Part shown: in pieces, positions 36,101-43,655 of the stretch
Numbering within the stretch: the stretch's first letter is position 1
Layout of the letters: each line of letters opens with the position of its first letter
Origin: CALARM01 sp964431735
Lineage (GTDB): Bacteria; Vulcanimicrobiota; SpSt-956; JAKJGF01
DNA: 64,000 bases
Reading direction: 5' to 3'
Assembly (NCBI GenBank): GCA_964431735.1
Contig: CAYSLJ010000001.1
Span: 73,500 to 137,499, forward strand
Program-made: the position numbers and the translations under genes
Notes under the pieces: model-generated
Seen by the model: only the letters and a program-made list of their open reading frames with translations
What the model was told of the DNA's origin: nothing
The model's database searches: none

Positions 36101-36573
36101 AGGTGGATATAATTTTTTCTCCCTTTCAGCAATTATCAGGACATTTGAAGAAAAGCGAAGGCACCGGTCTTGGCCTCGCTATAAGTCGTGAACTGGCAGA
36201 GCTTATGGGAAGTAAACTGAATGTAGAGAGTATTATCGGTAAAGGAAGTAAATTCTGGTTTGAAATAGAACTAATATCTCAGAGGCCTCTCTTAACAGGG
36301 AGGGACTGTAAAGAAGAAATAATCACAGACTTTGATAAAGCATTCAATGAGCAATTGCCTGACTTGGATGAGGTAAAACTGCCGGTGGAAATCGTGAAAA
36401 ATTTATTTTATATAAGTGAAAAAGGCGATTTCAGAGCTATAAAAAAAGAACTGAACAGGATTAAATCTCTTGATAAATCATATGAACCTTTTTATAAAAA
36501 AGTGAAAAAACTGGTTGATGGATTTGAACTTGAGAGATTAAATAAACTGCTGGAGTCTTATGTCGGGAAATAG
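33169..36573 (+). CDS. Histidine kinase with five PAS domains and one GAF domain
   Basis: A soluble kinase of about 1134 residues. Order: PAS, PAS, GAF-like (about 260-410; LYSNESFNVPSGHIPLTNAL), PAS, PAS, PAS (with a CPYCPAVKTL cysteine pair near 740), HisKA with SNISHELRTPLNSILGYARL, HATPase (VEDTGIGIPEDKVDIIFSPF, GTGLGLAISRELA). The last 90 residues (FRAIKKELNRIKSLDKSYEP, ERLNKLLESYVG) match the tail that in many hybrid kinases follows a receiver, but no receiver is present here. The ATG at 33169 lies eight bases after the previous stop; a GTG at 33148 overlapping that gene is the alternative. Probably an operon with 30486-33161. Confidence 0.92.
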   Translation: MEQKLKELLELNQKIINSSYMGIAVYNADSGLCVLANNSLASMVGGNQDELLKQNFRNLDSWKKSGMDKMAEKALATGKEISNIFYIETTFNKKIYLECTFSSFTSNGEEHLLFIASDITGKKLIENKLIESEKKYRHLIELAQEGVWVIDSEGYTTFVNPCMAEMLGYTGEEMTGKHIFCFIDERHISIARNRLERRRQGVKEQHEFELRGKDGKRIYTIMSSSPVIDEEGNYNGAITLVKDITERKTMENSLNINNQIASVFLTSDSYEMYGEILEIILKVLNSEYGLFGFINERGDFVCPSMTRDIWDKCRTADKNIIFPKEKWGGIWGRSLMERKTLYSNESFNVPSGHIPLTNALIVPVLYQEKLIGLVGVANRKEGYKDFDAGLLESIVEFIAPVLKARLDSDRFEKSLIESEEKLNLLIKSMDNMIFQLDKNGIFLSYYTGASDKNNLYVLEDIFIGKSFKRVLPLDVAIKLDEAMKGILSDHKTRSFDYSMKVSSKSRWFNATVSIYKDIKGEYGGFTCVVRDITDRHHAEEALKESEKKYKTLYDSSRDAIMIVKPEKGFINGNHATIELFSCKNEEEFINQSPASLSPEYQPDGKLSSIKALEMMAIAMEKGSHFFEWKHKKLDGKEFFATVLLNRLELYGENLLQATVRDITVYKQAEEALRASEEKYRSLVDNIGTGVVLISRDMEILTLNNQMKLWFPHIDVSAKPVCYKKFNNPPGKHICPYCPAVKTLRDGQVYESIAETPVGEKIMVYRIISSPVIDKDGSIVAAIEMVEDITERKKAENELIEQTMARNVAEAANKAKSEILSNISHELRTPLNSILGYARLLMADEKLTAEQKRGMAIIEKSGVHLLALINDILDISRIEAKKMEILNNPFDLKKMLYMIEHMIKVKIMEKNLSFHFEYDRDLPDYVLGDEKKISQILLNLLGNAVKFTHQGSIGLKVKRMDKKIKFQVEDTGIGIPEDKVDIIFSPFQQLSGHLKKSEGTGLGLAISRELAELMGSKLNVESIIGKGSKFWFEIELISQRPLLTGRDCKEEIITDFDKAFNEQLPDLDEVKLPVEIVKNLFYISEKGDFRAIKKELNRIKSLDKSYEPFYKKVKKLVDGFELERLNKLLESYVGK

Positions 36574-36622
36574 CCTCTGTCATAATACGAAATTGCTCCG
36601 GTTCCGTCTTACCAATCACCCG
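36574..36622. repeat. Degenerate heptamers between convergent genes
   Basis: The plus strand reads ACCAATCACCCGTCACATATTCCACG, so on the HDOD gene's strand the end of the gene runs into GTGACGG, GTGATTG, GTAAGAC. The HDOD stop TGA is the TGA of the first unit. Confidence 0.7.
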
Positions 36623-37492
36623 TCACATATTCCACGAATCAATTACATCCTTAAAATTTTCTTTTATCTTCAGAAGAATGGAAGGTAAATCTTTTTCCGT
36701 TATGCCGAGTTTCTCCCATGCAGTGGTAGTAATATTACTTACAAGAGGATCGGAACTTGTGCCTAAAGCCATGGCTTTTGCTATCTGATTTCCTGCATAT
36801 ACACTGTATATGAGTAATTCTGCTTCCTCTCTGTTTTCCAGTTTCCCGGTAAAGGAAGGAAATTGTTCCGGATTATGATGAAGACTTATACTGCAGGCGA
36901 GCTCTTTAGGGAAATGCCATTTCTCTGCAATAAAACTGCCCAGGTCTGAATGATCAAATCCCAGTAATTCTCTTTCCGATTCACTTTCTGTTAATAGTTT
37001 ATTCCCCTTTATCTTCTCTATGATCTTTTTTGTATCTTCAGGAAAATTAAGAAGAAGAATTATCTTGCCTATATCATGAAGAATGCCGCCCATAAAAGCT
37101 TTTTCCTGAATAAGAGGATTTTTCCCCGTAAGGAGTGATTTCGAAGCAATGGCACAGCCGATACTGTGATGCCAGAGTTTCTGAACATCAACGGCCCGGC
37201 TGGTGTTTGCGGTAAATATGCCTGATACTGAAACTGTTACTGCAAGATTTCTTATTGTATTGAAGCCAAGGACAGTGATGGCTTTTTTCAGTGTGCCTAC
37301 CATGTATGAAAGACCGTAGTAGCTTGAATTGGCAAGCTTAAGAATTTTTGCCGTAAGGGCAGGATCTTTTTCAATTATAGTGTTTACTGTATCTATAGTA
37401 ACGGATTTGCTGTGGAGAACACGATTAAGATTCAGCAGTATATCGGGCAACACCGGAAGATCCTTTATTTTAAGCGTGTTTATTTTGTTCAC
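36623..37492 (-). CDS. HDOD-domain signalling protein
   Basis: A 289-residue protein made of one HDOD domain, a non-catalytic relative of HD phosphohydrolases found in signalling and motility proteins. Typical stretches: LPVLPDILLNLNRVL (about 13-27), IIEKDPALTAKILKLANSSY (about 39-58), AITVLGFNTIRNLAVTVSVS, and GGILHDIGKIILLL (about 127-140) where His-Asp survive. SLHHNPEQFP follows. It overlaps the preceding 114-residue gene and the HD-GYP gene is next, so the three form one operon. It probably acts as a protein-interaction or output module for that system; no enzyme activity is expected. Confidence 0.9.
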   Translation of the reverse strand: MNKINTLKIKDLPVLPDILLNLNRVLHSKSVTIDTVNTIIEKDPALTAKILKLANSSYYGLSYMVGTLKKAITVLGFNTIRNLAVTVSVSGIFTANTSRAVDVQKLWHHSIGCAIASKSLLTGKNPLIQEKAFMGGILHDIGKIILLLNFPEDTKKIIEKIKGNKLLTESESERELLGFDHSDLGSFIAEKWHFPKELACSISLHHNPEQFPSFTGKLENREEAELLIYSVYAGNQIAKAMALGTSSDPLVSNITTTAWEKLGITEKDLPSILLKIKENFKDVIDSWNM

Positions 37493-37814
37493 TATCGAGT
37501 TTCTCCTTCGCTTCTATTTTCAAAATTTCATTGAACAGAAGGAGATTCATGGAGTCAGAAGGAAATTCACGGAATCTCCCGAGAATTTCTTCTTTTATTG
37601 CTTCTTCTGCTTTTTCTACTTCTTCCTTTGAAAAAACTCTTTTTTTTCTTGCTTCTTCTACGGGTACCCTGGTGATATTATAACGAAGAAGACTTTTTTT
37701 TAAAGAATCACTTACAGCAGTTCCTTTCGCCACAAGACGCTGGGAAGAAGAACTGTATATATCCTGTGCTATGACCATATCTTCTGTTATTTCTTCTATG
37801 GAAATTATGTTCAT
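37470..37814 (-). CDS. Small protein related to the C-terminal domain of the adjacent HD-GYP protein
   Basis: A 114-residue protein. Its first 60 residues (IEEITEDMVIAQDIYSSSSQ, LVAKGTAVSDSLKKSLLRYN) resemble the last 70 residues of the neighbouring HD-GYP protein (IEDLKAGMTLSRDIVSGSGF), a beta-rich module found near HD-GYP domains (DUF3391-like). The C-terminal half is charged and helical. It overlaps the HD-GYP gene by 4 bases and the HDOD gene by 23, so translation is coupled. Likely a partner or regulator of the phosphodiesterase; that is inference from similarity and linkage. Confidence 0.75.
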   Translation of the reverse strand: MNIISIEEITEDMVIAQDIYSSSSQRLVAKGTAVSDSLKKSLLRYNITRVPVEEARKKRVFSKEEVEKAEEAIKEEILGRFREFPSDSMNLLLFNEILKIEAKEKLDSEQNKHA

Positions 37815-39121
37815 TCAGCGGGTTTCTCCTGTTTTTTTGTTTTTATAAAAATGCCTTCCTTTGAAGGATCCAGTATAGAATAACGTTTTATGGCATTTAT
37901 ATACTTTTCATTCAGTTCTGTACCTTTCCATAAAAAAGGAAAGCCACTTCCGCTTACAATATCCCTTGAAAGAGTCATTCCTGCCTTTAAATCTTCTATA
38001 TGAAATTCCTGTTCAAGAATACTCGGAGAAGGTAATTGTTCATGATAAAGTTCCGTTGCCGCTTCTTCAATAAGATGATATAACTGGGGGTCAAATTTCC
38101 TTACAAGCTCTTCTTTTAATTTGCTCATAGCAAATCTTATTACATTATCTCCTCTGAATTTTCCCATGGTTCTATCCATAAAATCCGCCGCCGCAATAAT
38201 CCTTGACCCTAAAGGTATATCTTTGCCCATCAATTTATCAGGAAAACCCTGGCCATTAAATCTTTCATGGTGATGTCTTATAAGTATTCCCGCATCTCTC
38301 ATATCTTCTACAGGATCAATAACTGCCTGGGCTCTTATGGGATGAAGCATATATTCTTTCATATCTCTCGCTGTCATATCATCGAAATCTTTCGTAAGAA
38401 GAGGATCACTGAGACCTATTTTCCCTATATCATGAAGGAGAGAAGCTATATTTATATTTTTTATTTCTTCTTCCGGCAGTTTCATTTTTCTTGCTATTTT
38501 CACAGACATTTCACAGACATTTTTGGAATGATTTCTGATAGAGGTGTTACGCAGTTCAAGAAGCTTGGAAAAGGCTATGATTGTATCATCGAAATTTTCT
38601 TTCAATCTCTGGTTTTTAGCCACGATATCTACAGTCTGTTCCTGTACTATTCTGGCAAGTTTCATATTCCATTGTTTCAGTGCTTCGTTCTGCTTGCTTA
38701 CAATTTCTGAAAGCCTCTGGTTTTCTTTAGTGAGATTATATCTTTTAACTGCATCTTTTATGACACAGATAAATTCCTCATCATCCCATGGTTTGGATAT
38801 ATATCTGTAAGCTCCGCCCCTGTTTATTGCGGCTATAGCTACTTTTATGTCAGAATAACCTGTAAGCATTATCCTTACAGCATCAGGTAATAACTTTTTT
38901 GCCTCTTCAAGTAATTCCACTCCTGTCATGCCCGGCATACACATGTCTGAAACAATAACAGCAATGTCTCTTTTGTCATTCATTACCCTTAGAGCTTCTT
39001 TCCCGGAAGAAGCAGTCGTAATATTTAATTCTTCATCTTCCAGCAATCTTCTCAGGCTTCTTAATATATTTAATTCATCATCTACAATCAATATTTTGGG
39101 AAGCATTGAAGTTCCATTCAT
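37811..39121 (-). CDS. Response regulator with HD-GYP phosphodiesterase domain
   Basis: A 436-residue RpfG-like protein expected to hydrolyse cyclic di-GMP in response to phosphorylation. Receiver at about 8-125 (ILIVDDELNILRSLRRLLED, VIVSDMCMPGMTG with the Asp acceptor, YRYISKPWDDEEF). A coiled linker carries QEQTVDIVAKNQRL. HD-GYP at about 185-330: HSKNVCEMSVKIA, SLLHDIGKIGLSD (metal-binding His-Asp), HHERFNGQGFPDKL where the usual GYP is GFP. The last 75 residues form the beta module also found in 37470-37814. The ATG at 39121 has GAGGTG upstream. HDOD and the small protein follow in the same operon. Confidence 0.93.
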   Translation of the reverse strand: MNGTSMLPKILIVDDELNILRSLRRLLEDEELNITTASSGKEALRVMNDKRDIAVIVSDMCMPGMTGVELLEEAKKLLPDAVRIMLTGYSDIKVAIAAINRGGAYRYISKPWDDEEFICVIKDAVKRYNLTKENQRLSEIVSKQNEALKQWNMKLARIVQEQTVDIVAKNQRLKENFDDTIIAFSKLLELRNTSIRNHSKNVCEMSVKIARKMKLPEEEIKNINIASLLHDIGKIGLSDPLLTKDFDDMTARDMKEYMLHPIRAQAVIDPVEDMRDAGILIRHHHERFNGQGFPDKLMGKDIPLGSRIIAAADFMDRTMGKFRGDNVIRFAMSKLKEELVRKFDPQLYHLIEEAATELYHEQLPSPSILEQEFHIEDLKAGMTLSRDIVSGSGFPFLWKGTELNEKYINAIKRYSILDPSKEGIFIKTKKQEKPAE

Positions 39122-39156
39122 TTTTCACACCTCGTTAAAAAATCAATATATTTATT

Positions 39157-39247
39157 GAGGTAAGCATAAATAATATACTCGTGACGCGTAACGCGTGACG
39201 CGTGACGGGAGGAAAACCTCTGTTAAATGCTTATGCTCAGGTCAGTA
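39157..39247 (+). repeat. RE-A element, copy 2
   Basis: TGAGGTAAGCATAAATAATA, core GTGACGC-GTAACGC-GTGACGC-GTGACGG, GGAGGAAAACCTCTGTTAAA, then TGCTTATGCTCAGGTCAGTAA. The terminal TGA on the minus strand is the stop codon of the receiver-PAS gene 39242-40063. Confidence 0.88.
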
Positions 39248-40063
39248 ATTCATCTCATCAAAAACCAGTATAATCCCTTCCTGCCCGTCAGGACTCTGCA
39301 TAAATACACCGCTGATTTTAATAGATTTACCGTTTAATAATATTATTTCCCGGAGATATTTATTCCGGATAACTCTGTCTGTAAAATTATTTAAATCTTC
39401 TTCAAATATATCCTTTCTGTCTGTACCTATCATAATCCTTCCTGTATCTCCAAAAAAATCCATTACTTTCCTGTTACATTGTACTATCATGTCATCAATA
39501 TCTATTCCTATTACCCCTTCAGGCAATGAATCCAGTATATTCTGAGCTATTGAAAGAACTCTGTTCTGAAACGTAAGTTCAGAGGTCCTTTCTGAAACTA
39601 TCCTTTCAAGATTCGCATTCAATTCCATCAGTTCTCTGTTCTTTTCCCTGAGTTCCTCTGCAAGTTTCAGATTTTTCTTATTAAGACAATACCATTCTAT
39701 GGAATTGGCTATAGTAATCTTCAGATCATCATCATTCCATGGTTTCGGTATGAATTTATATATCTGCCCTTCATTTATGGCCTCAACTATGGACGCAGTA
39801 TCTGCATAACCTGAAAATACAATCCTTACTGTATCAGGCCACTTACGGAAGACCCGTCCCAGGAATTCCACTCCGTTCATTCCCGGCATTTTATAATCAC
39901 TTATTACCAGATGAACAGGATATTCATTTTCAAGAACAGAAAGTCCCTCTTCTCCTGAATTTGCAGTAAGTATTTCATAATCATCATCCATAAAAAGTCT
40001 TTCTATGGCTTTAAGGACATTTCTCTCATCATCTACAAACAGAATTTTTACTGGATCGTTCAT
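39242..40063 (-). CDS. Response regulator with coiled coil and PAS domain
   Basis: A 273-residue protein. Receiver at about 5-122: ILFVDDERNVLKAIERLF, LVISDYKMPGMNG with Asp acceptor, YKFIPKPWNDDDL. A coiled coil runs from about 130 to 165 (LKLAEELREKNRELMELNAN) and a short PAS domain from about 170 to 270 (LDSLPEGVIGIDIDDMIVQC). There is no kinase or DNA-binding part, so it may be an adaptor, or a truncated kinase. The receiver resembles that of the HD-GYP protein nearby. The final Tyr and TGA stop come from the RE-A terminal sequence, hinting that a longer protein was cut by the element (inference). Confidence 0.85.
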   Translation of the reverse strand: MNDPVKILFVDDERNVLKAIERLFMDDDYEILTANSGEEGLSVLENEYPVHLVISDYKMPGMNGVEFLGRVFRKWPDTVRIVFSGYADTASIVEAINEGQIYKFIPKPWNDDDLKITIANSIEWYCLNKKNLKLAEELREKNRELMELNANLERIVSERTSELTFQNRVLSIAQNILDSLPEGVIGIDIDDMIVQCNRKVMDFFGDTGRIMIGTDRKDIFEEDLNNFTDRVIRNKYLREIILLNGKSIKISGVFMQSPDGQEGIILVFDEMNY

Positions 40064-40200
40064 AAATTATTTCTCCTGTTGTGACGTGTAGTAATCGTGA
40101 CGCGTAACGTGTAACGCGTGACGGGTGGTTCGTGACGCGTGATAATCGTGACGCGTGATGTGTAATGCGTGATGCGTGTTTTACCGATACCGGGCAACCA
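40064..40200. repeat. GTGACGC/GTAACGT-type arrays before the receiver-PAS gene
   Basis: Three blocks: 40080-40090, 40098-40140 and 40147-40175, composed of GTGACGC, GTAACGT, GTAACGC, GTGACGG and GTGATGC/GTAATGC units. They are followed by TTTTACCGATACCGGGC and CCACAGTGGGTCG (40176-40210), a palindromic GC-rich core. Confidence 0.9.
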
Positions 40201-40213
40201 CAGTGGGTCGCCC

Positions 40214-40408
40214 CTACTACTCACCCTTCACCATTCACTTTTCACTTTTCACTACTCACTTTTCATTTTTCACTACTCACTCTTCACCCTTCACTACTCA
40301 CTACTCACTACTCACTCTTCACTTTTCACTACTCACTCTTCACCCTTCACTACTCACTACTCACTACTCACTCTTCACTTTTCACTCTTCACTACTCACT
40401 ACTCACTT
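40214..40408. repeat. Largest heptamer array of the window (TCACTAC/TCACTTT dialect)
   Basis: About 28 near-continuous 7-bp units of the forms TCACTAC, TCACTTT, TCACTCT and TCACCCT. Order is not random: a block of about 70 bp is repeated. In this strand no stop occurs, so all three frames look like false coding sequence; on the minus strand every unit begins GTGA. The last units encode the C-terminus of the 40392-42011 kinase. Confidence 0.95.
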
Positions 40409-42011
40409 CTACCGGTATCTTCACAGTAAACACAGTTCCTTTCCCTGCTGTACTTTCCACCGTAATATCTCCCTTATGTTTTTTTATTATATCATAGATA
40501 ATACTCAGGCCGAGGCCTGTGCCTGCGCCGACTTCTTTTGTAGTAAAAAAAGGTTCGAAAATCTTATTTAAATGTTCTTCTTTTATGCCGCATCCCGTAT
40601 CTCCTATGGATATACATACATAGTCGCCGTCATGCCATGTTTTTATAAAAATTTCGCCCTCTTTTTCTATAGCCTGAGACGCATTTACAAGTAAATTCAT
40701 AAATACCTGGGTTAACTGCTGCGGATAACATTTTATCTGCGGTATAACTCCGTATTCTTTTATTACTCTTGCTTTATACTTGATTTCATTCCATACTATG
40801 TTCAATGTACGATCAATAGATTCATTTATATCTGCATGCCTGAGAGCGGCTCCCTCATCAAGCCTTGAAAAACTTTTTAAATCCTGGACTATTTTCGCTA
40901 CTCTTTCTGTACCATCAAGAGATTCTTTTATAAGTTCTTTTATGTCTTCTGTAATATAATCAATTTTTAACTTTTTTCTCTTTCCTGAAAGTTCCTCAAT
41001 AGATGACGTTATCTTAAATTCCTTTATAACGTCTGACTGGGCTTCCATGAATTCAAGGAATTTATTTATGTATTTTTCAAGGGATCTCAGGTTTCCTCCT
41101 ATAAATCCTATAGGATTATTAATTTCATGTGCTATTCCTGCAGCGAGCTGTCCAATGGACGCCATCTTTTCCGACTGAAGAATTCTTGACTGGGCAGATT
41201 TCAGCTCATTATAGGCAATTTCAAGCTCTTTTCTGGCTTTTTCCGTTCGTTCCTTTTCTTCTATAAGTAAATGTTCTGTTTCCTTTCTTTTGGTAATATC
41301 GCGGGCACTGGAGAGAATTGCTTCCCTGTCTTTATAATCTATAAGGCGGCAGTTTACCTCTGTAGGAATAACAGTTCCGTTTCTTTTTACATGGATTGTT
41401 TCAAAATAAAACTGACCTTTTTCATGAAGTACTGAAATTATTTCTTCCAGTTTTAAGACATCATCGTGCAGATGTATATCAGAACGTGTCATGTGTAAAA
41501 ATTCTTCCCTCTTATATCCGAAGCGATCGCATGCTATATGGTTTACTTCAAGAAATGTTCCTTCAAGATCATAAATAAAAATAGCATCGTTTACACTGTC
41601 AAAAAGGGTTCTGTATCTTTTTTCACTTTCAAAGAGTTCTTTACGGGTATTCTGTTTTTCAATTGCTCTCTTAATCATTATGAGCAGTTGGTCGATACTG
41701 TATGGTTTCTGTATGTAACCATAGGCCCCCAGGTTGATGGCTTCAACGACTGCTTCCTGTGAAACGTTACCTGTAAGAATAATAAATTCTGTATATTCTT
41801 CTTCTTTTTTTATTTCTCTCAATACATCAATACCTGACATGTCTTCAAGCATAATGTCCAGAAGCACTAAATCAGGTGTTTCCTTTTTGATAAGATTTAT
41901 GGCTTTTTGCCCGCAATCAACTGCCAGTGTTTCATAACCGTAATAGACAAGTATATCCGAAATGGTTTTTCTGACAGATGCTTCATCATCTACTATAAGA
42001 ATGGTATTCAT
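40392..42011 (-). CDS. Histidine kinase with N-terminal receiver and PAS domain
   Basis: A 539-residue soluble protein. Receiver at about 3-120 (ILIVDDEASVRKTISDILVY, LVLLDIMLEDMSG, GAYGYIQKPYSIDQL), PAS at about 130-245 (RYRTLFDSVNDAIFIYDLEG), coiled coil, HisKA with GIAHEINNPIGFIGGNLRSL, HATPase at about 425-535 (LLVNASQAIEKEG, EPFFTTKEVGAGTGLGLSII). The kinase core is a close paralogue of that in the PocR kinase 52949-55243, including the KKKLKIDY segment. It overlaps the MEDS kinase by 4 bases. Residues VSSE and the TAG stop are encoded by GTGAGTA heptamers, so the tail length depends on array length. Confidence 0.93.
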   Translation of the reverse strand: MNTILIVDDEASVRKTISDILVYYGYETLAVDCGQKAINLIKKETPDLVLLDIMLEDMSGIDVLREIKKEEEYTEFIILTGNVSQEAVVEAINLGAYGYIQKPYSIDQLLIMIKRAIEKQNTRKELFESEKRYRTLFDSVNDAIFIYDLEGTFLEVNHIACDRFGYKREEFLHMTRSDIHLHDDVLKLEEIISVLHEKGQFYFETIHVKRNGTVIPTEVNCRLIDYKDREAILSSARDITKRKETEHLLIEEKERTEKARKELEIAYNELKSAQSRILQSEKMASIGQLAAGIAHEINNPIGFIGGNLRSLEKYINKFLEFMEAQSDVIKEFKITSSIEELSGKRKKLKIDYITEDIKELIKESLDGTERVAKIVQDLKSFSRLDEGAALRHADINESIDRTLNIVWNEIKYKARVIKEYGVIPQIKCYPQQLTQVFMNLLVNASQAIEKEGEIFIKTWHDGDYVCISIGDTGCGIKEEHLNKIFEPFFTTKEVGAGTGLGLSIIYDIIKKHKGDITVESTAGKGTVFTVKIPVEVSSE

Positions 42012-43402
42012 TTTTCACCTCCCGGAAATATTAAGGTGAAAACACTTCCCTTTCTTCCATTACTCTCTACTGTTATTGTTCCTCCGTTTACTTCTACAAG
42101 TTTTTTTGTCACAGCAAGCCCCAGACCTATGCCTCTGGATTTAGTCGTAAATAGAGGTTCGAAAATTTTCTCTATATGTTCAGGCTTAATACCACAACCT
42201 GTATCTATTATAGAAATATGCAGAAAATCTCCTTCTTTTTTCCCTTCTATGAAAACCTCTCCTCCTTCAGGCATGGCCTGACAGGCATTGATTATAAGAT
42301 TTTCCATTATCTGCACCATATGAGTTCTGTCAGCGCAGATTGTATAATCTATATTTCTATTAATTATCTTTATATTTTCATCAAAAGTTCTTCTTTTCAT
42401 CAATTCTTCCATAAAGTCTGGAAAAAATAATTTTTCACTCAAAGTAACAGGTTCTATTCTGGAAAAATTTAAAAGATCTGAAATAATCCTTTCTGATCTC
42501 TGAACTTCCAAAGAGATCATATTTAAATATTCTTTTACACAGTCAGGAGAGTCTTCGAGAACCATATTAAGATAATAAATGGCATTATTAATTACTCCCA
42601 GAGGATTACGCAATTCATGTCCTACAGAGCCTGCAAGCTGACCTGTTACTGCAAGCTTCTCCTGTCTTATAAGTTTCTCCTGTGTCTCCCTTAATTCTTT
42701 ATTCTTCAATTCCAATTCTTTTTTACTCTCCAGAAGATTTATTTCCTGTTTTTCTCTATCCAGAATATTAGAAAGGAGCCTTTTTACTTCCATTTCTTTC
42801 CTGCCTGGTTTTAAAAATTCTTCTGTAGGTATATAATAAAAATTCTTGCATACAGTATCTTTAAAAATAACTGTAGGATGGGTTCTTATGACATTTGTAA
42901 TAATATCAGCACTGAAACGTTTTAAATTATACTGGCATATGGCAAGAGCATGGAAATATGGAAAAAAATCATTCAATTTCGCCTCATATTCTATCAATCT
43001 TTCCACTCCAGGGTCTCCACAAAGAGCCCATGTCATTTCTCCTGTAACTCTGAGAGCAGAAAAACCTTCTCCAAGGGCTATATTCACACTTTCTTTCAGG
43101 ACGTCTATCATTCCGTCTGGATCGAAAAAACCATTTTTGAGATAGGATTCCTGTTTTGTAATGACTGCAAGCTGTCGTGATAACAGATATTTTTCCGTAT
43201 CAATACCATAGGATTTCATAGCGTCTATTACCTGAGAACCAGTGTTTTCATCTGCAATATAAACACATTTTTCTCCTCTTTTCAATCCTATGCTCATAAA
43301 AGGTATAACAGAGGCAAACTGTTCTTCCTGTGTTTCATAAATAAGGCATAGATGATCATGAAATGAAAGGTTCTCCAGAGAATTTATAATGTTAATCTTC
43401 AT
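42008..43402 (-). CDS. MEDS-domain histidine kinase
   Basis: A 464-residue soluble kinase. The N-terminal 175 residues form a MEDS domain, a sensory module known from methanogen and methylotroph regulators: HLCLIYETQEEQFASVIPFM, GLKRGEKCVYIADE, and EGFSALRVTGEMTWAL. A coiled coil, HisKA with GSVGHELRNPLGVINNAIYY and HATPase (NLIINACQAMPEGGEVF, EPLFTTKSRGIGLGLAVTKK) follow. The kinase half belongs to the VGHELRNPLGVI group also seen at 43656 and 50474. MEDS ligands are poorly known, so the signal is undetermined. It lies upstream of the 40392 kinase in one operon. Confidence 0.93.
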   Translation of the reverse strand: MKINIINSLENLSFHDHLCLIYETQEEQFASVIPFMSIGLKRGEKCVYIADENTGSQVIDAMKSYGIDTEKYLLSRQLAVITKQESYLKNGFFDPDGMIDVLKESVNIALGEGFSALRVTGEMTWALCGDPGVERLIEYEAKLNDFFPYFHALAICQYNLKRFSADIITNVIRTHPTVIFKDTVCKNFYYIPTEEFLKPGRKEMEVKRLLSNILDREKQEINLLESKKELELKNKELRETQEKLIRQEKLAVTGQLAGSVGHELRNPLGVINNAIYYLNMVLEDSPDCVKEYLNMISLEVQRSERIISDLLNFSRIEPVTLSEKLFFPDFMEELMKRRTFDENIKIINRNIDYTICADRTHMVQIMENLIINACQAMPEGGEVFIEGKKEGDFLHISIIDTGCGIKPEHIEKIFEPLFTTKSRGIGLGLAVTKKLVEVNGGTITVESNGRKGSVFTLIFPGGEK

Positions 43403-43447
43403 AAAAAAATACTCTCCTGCTTAATGGATTTTATAAAAAGTTACTTT

Positions 43448-43655
43448 TTATAAAGCATTTCTACTCTGTTTTACAAGGGTTTTGAACATGGTCTTCAATT
43501 TTTCATGTTTTTTAATATTCAGAGTCTCTATCATTTTTTTCACAGGGAAAGACTTATATATACATGCATAAGCACCTGATGACAGAGAATAATTTATATC
43601 TGAAGCCATTTCAATACCATCATCTACTATAAGAATAAAAGGGATTTTATTCTTA
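43448..43655 (-). pseudogene. Remnant of the C-terminal half of a receiver domain
   Basis: Between the two kinase genes the minus strand encodes about 65 residues that look like beta4-alpha5 of a receiver: IPFILIVDDGIEMASDINYS, SGAYACIYKSFPVKKMIETL, where Lys-Ser replaces the usual Lys-Pro. A stop follows at 43448-43450. No start codon, phospho-acceptor Asp or first half is present, so it is a decayed fragment. Its frame is shifted by one base relative to the kinase gene that ends just upstream; a former receiver fused to that kinase, or a separate regulator, is possible. Confidence 0.6.

Noticed and set aside
40165..40571. Three overlapping plus-strand open frames with HFSLLTTHSS-like repeats
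   Set aside because: They are translations of the TCACTAC/TCACTTT heptamer array, which lacks stops on that strand in all frames; they overlap a well-supported kinase on the other strand.
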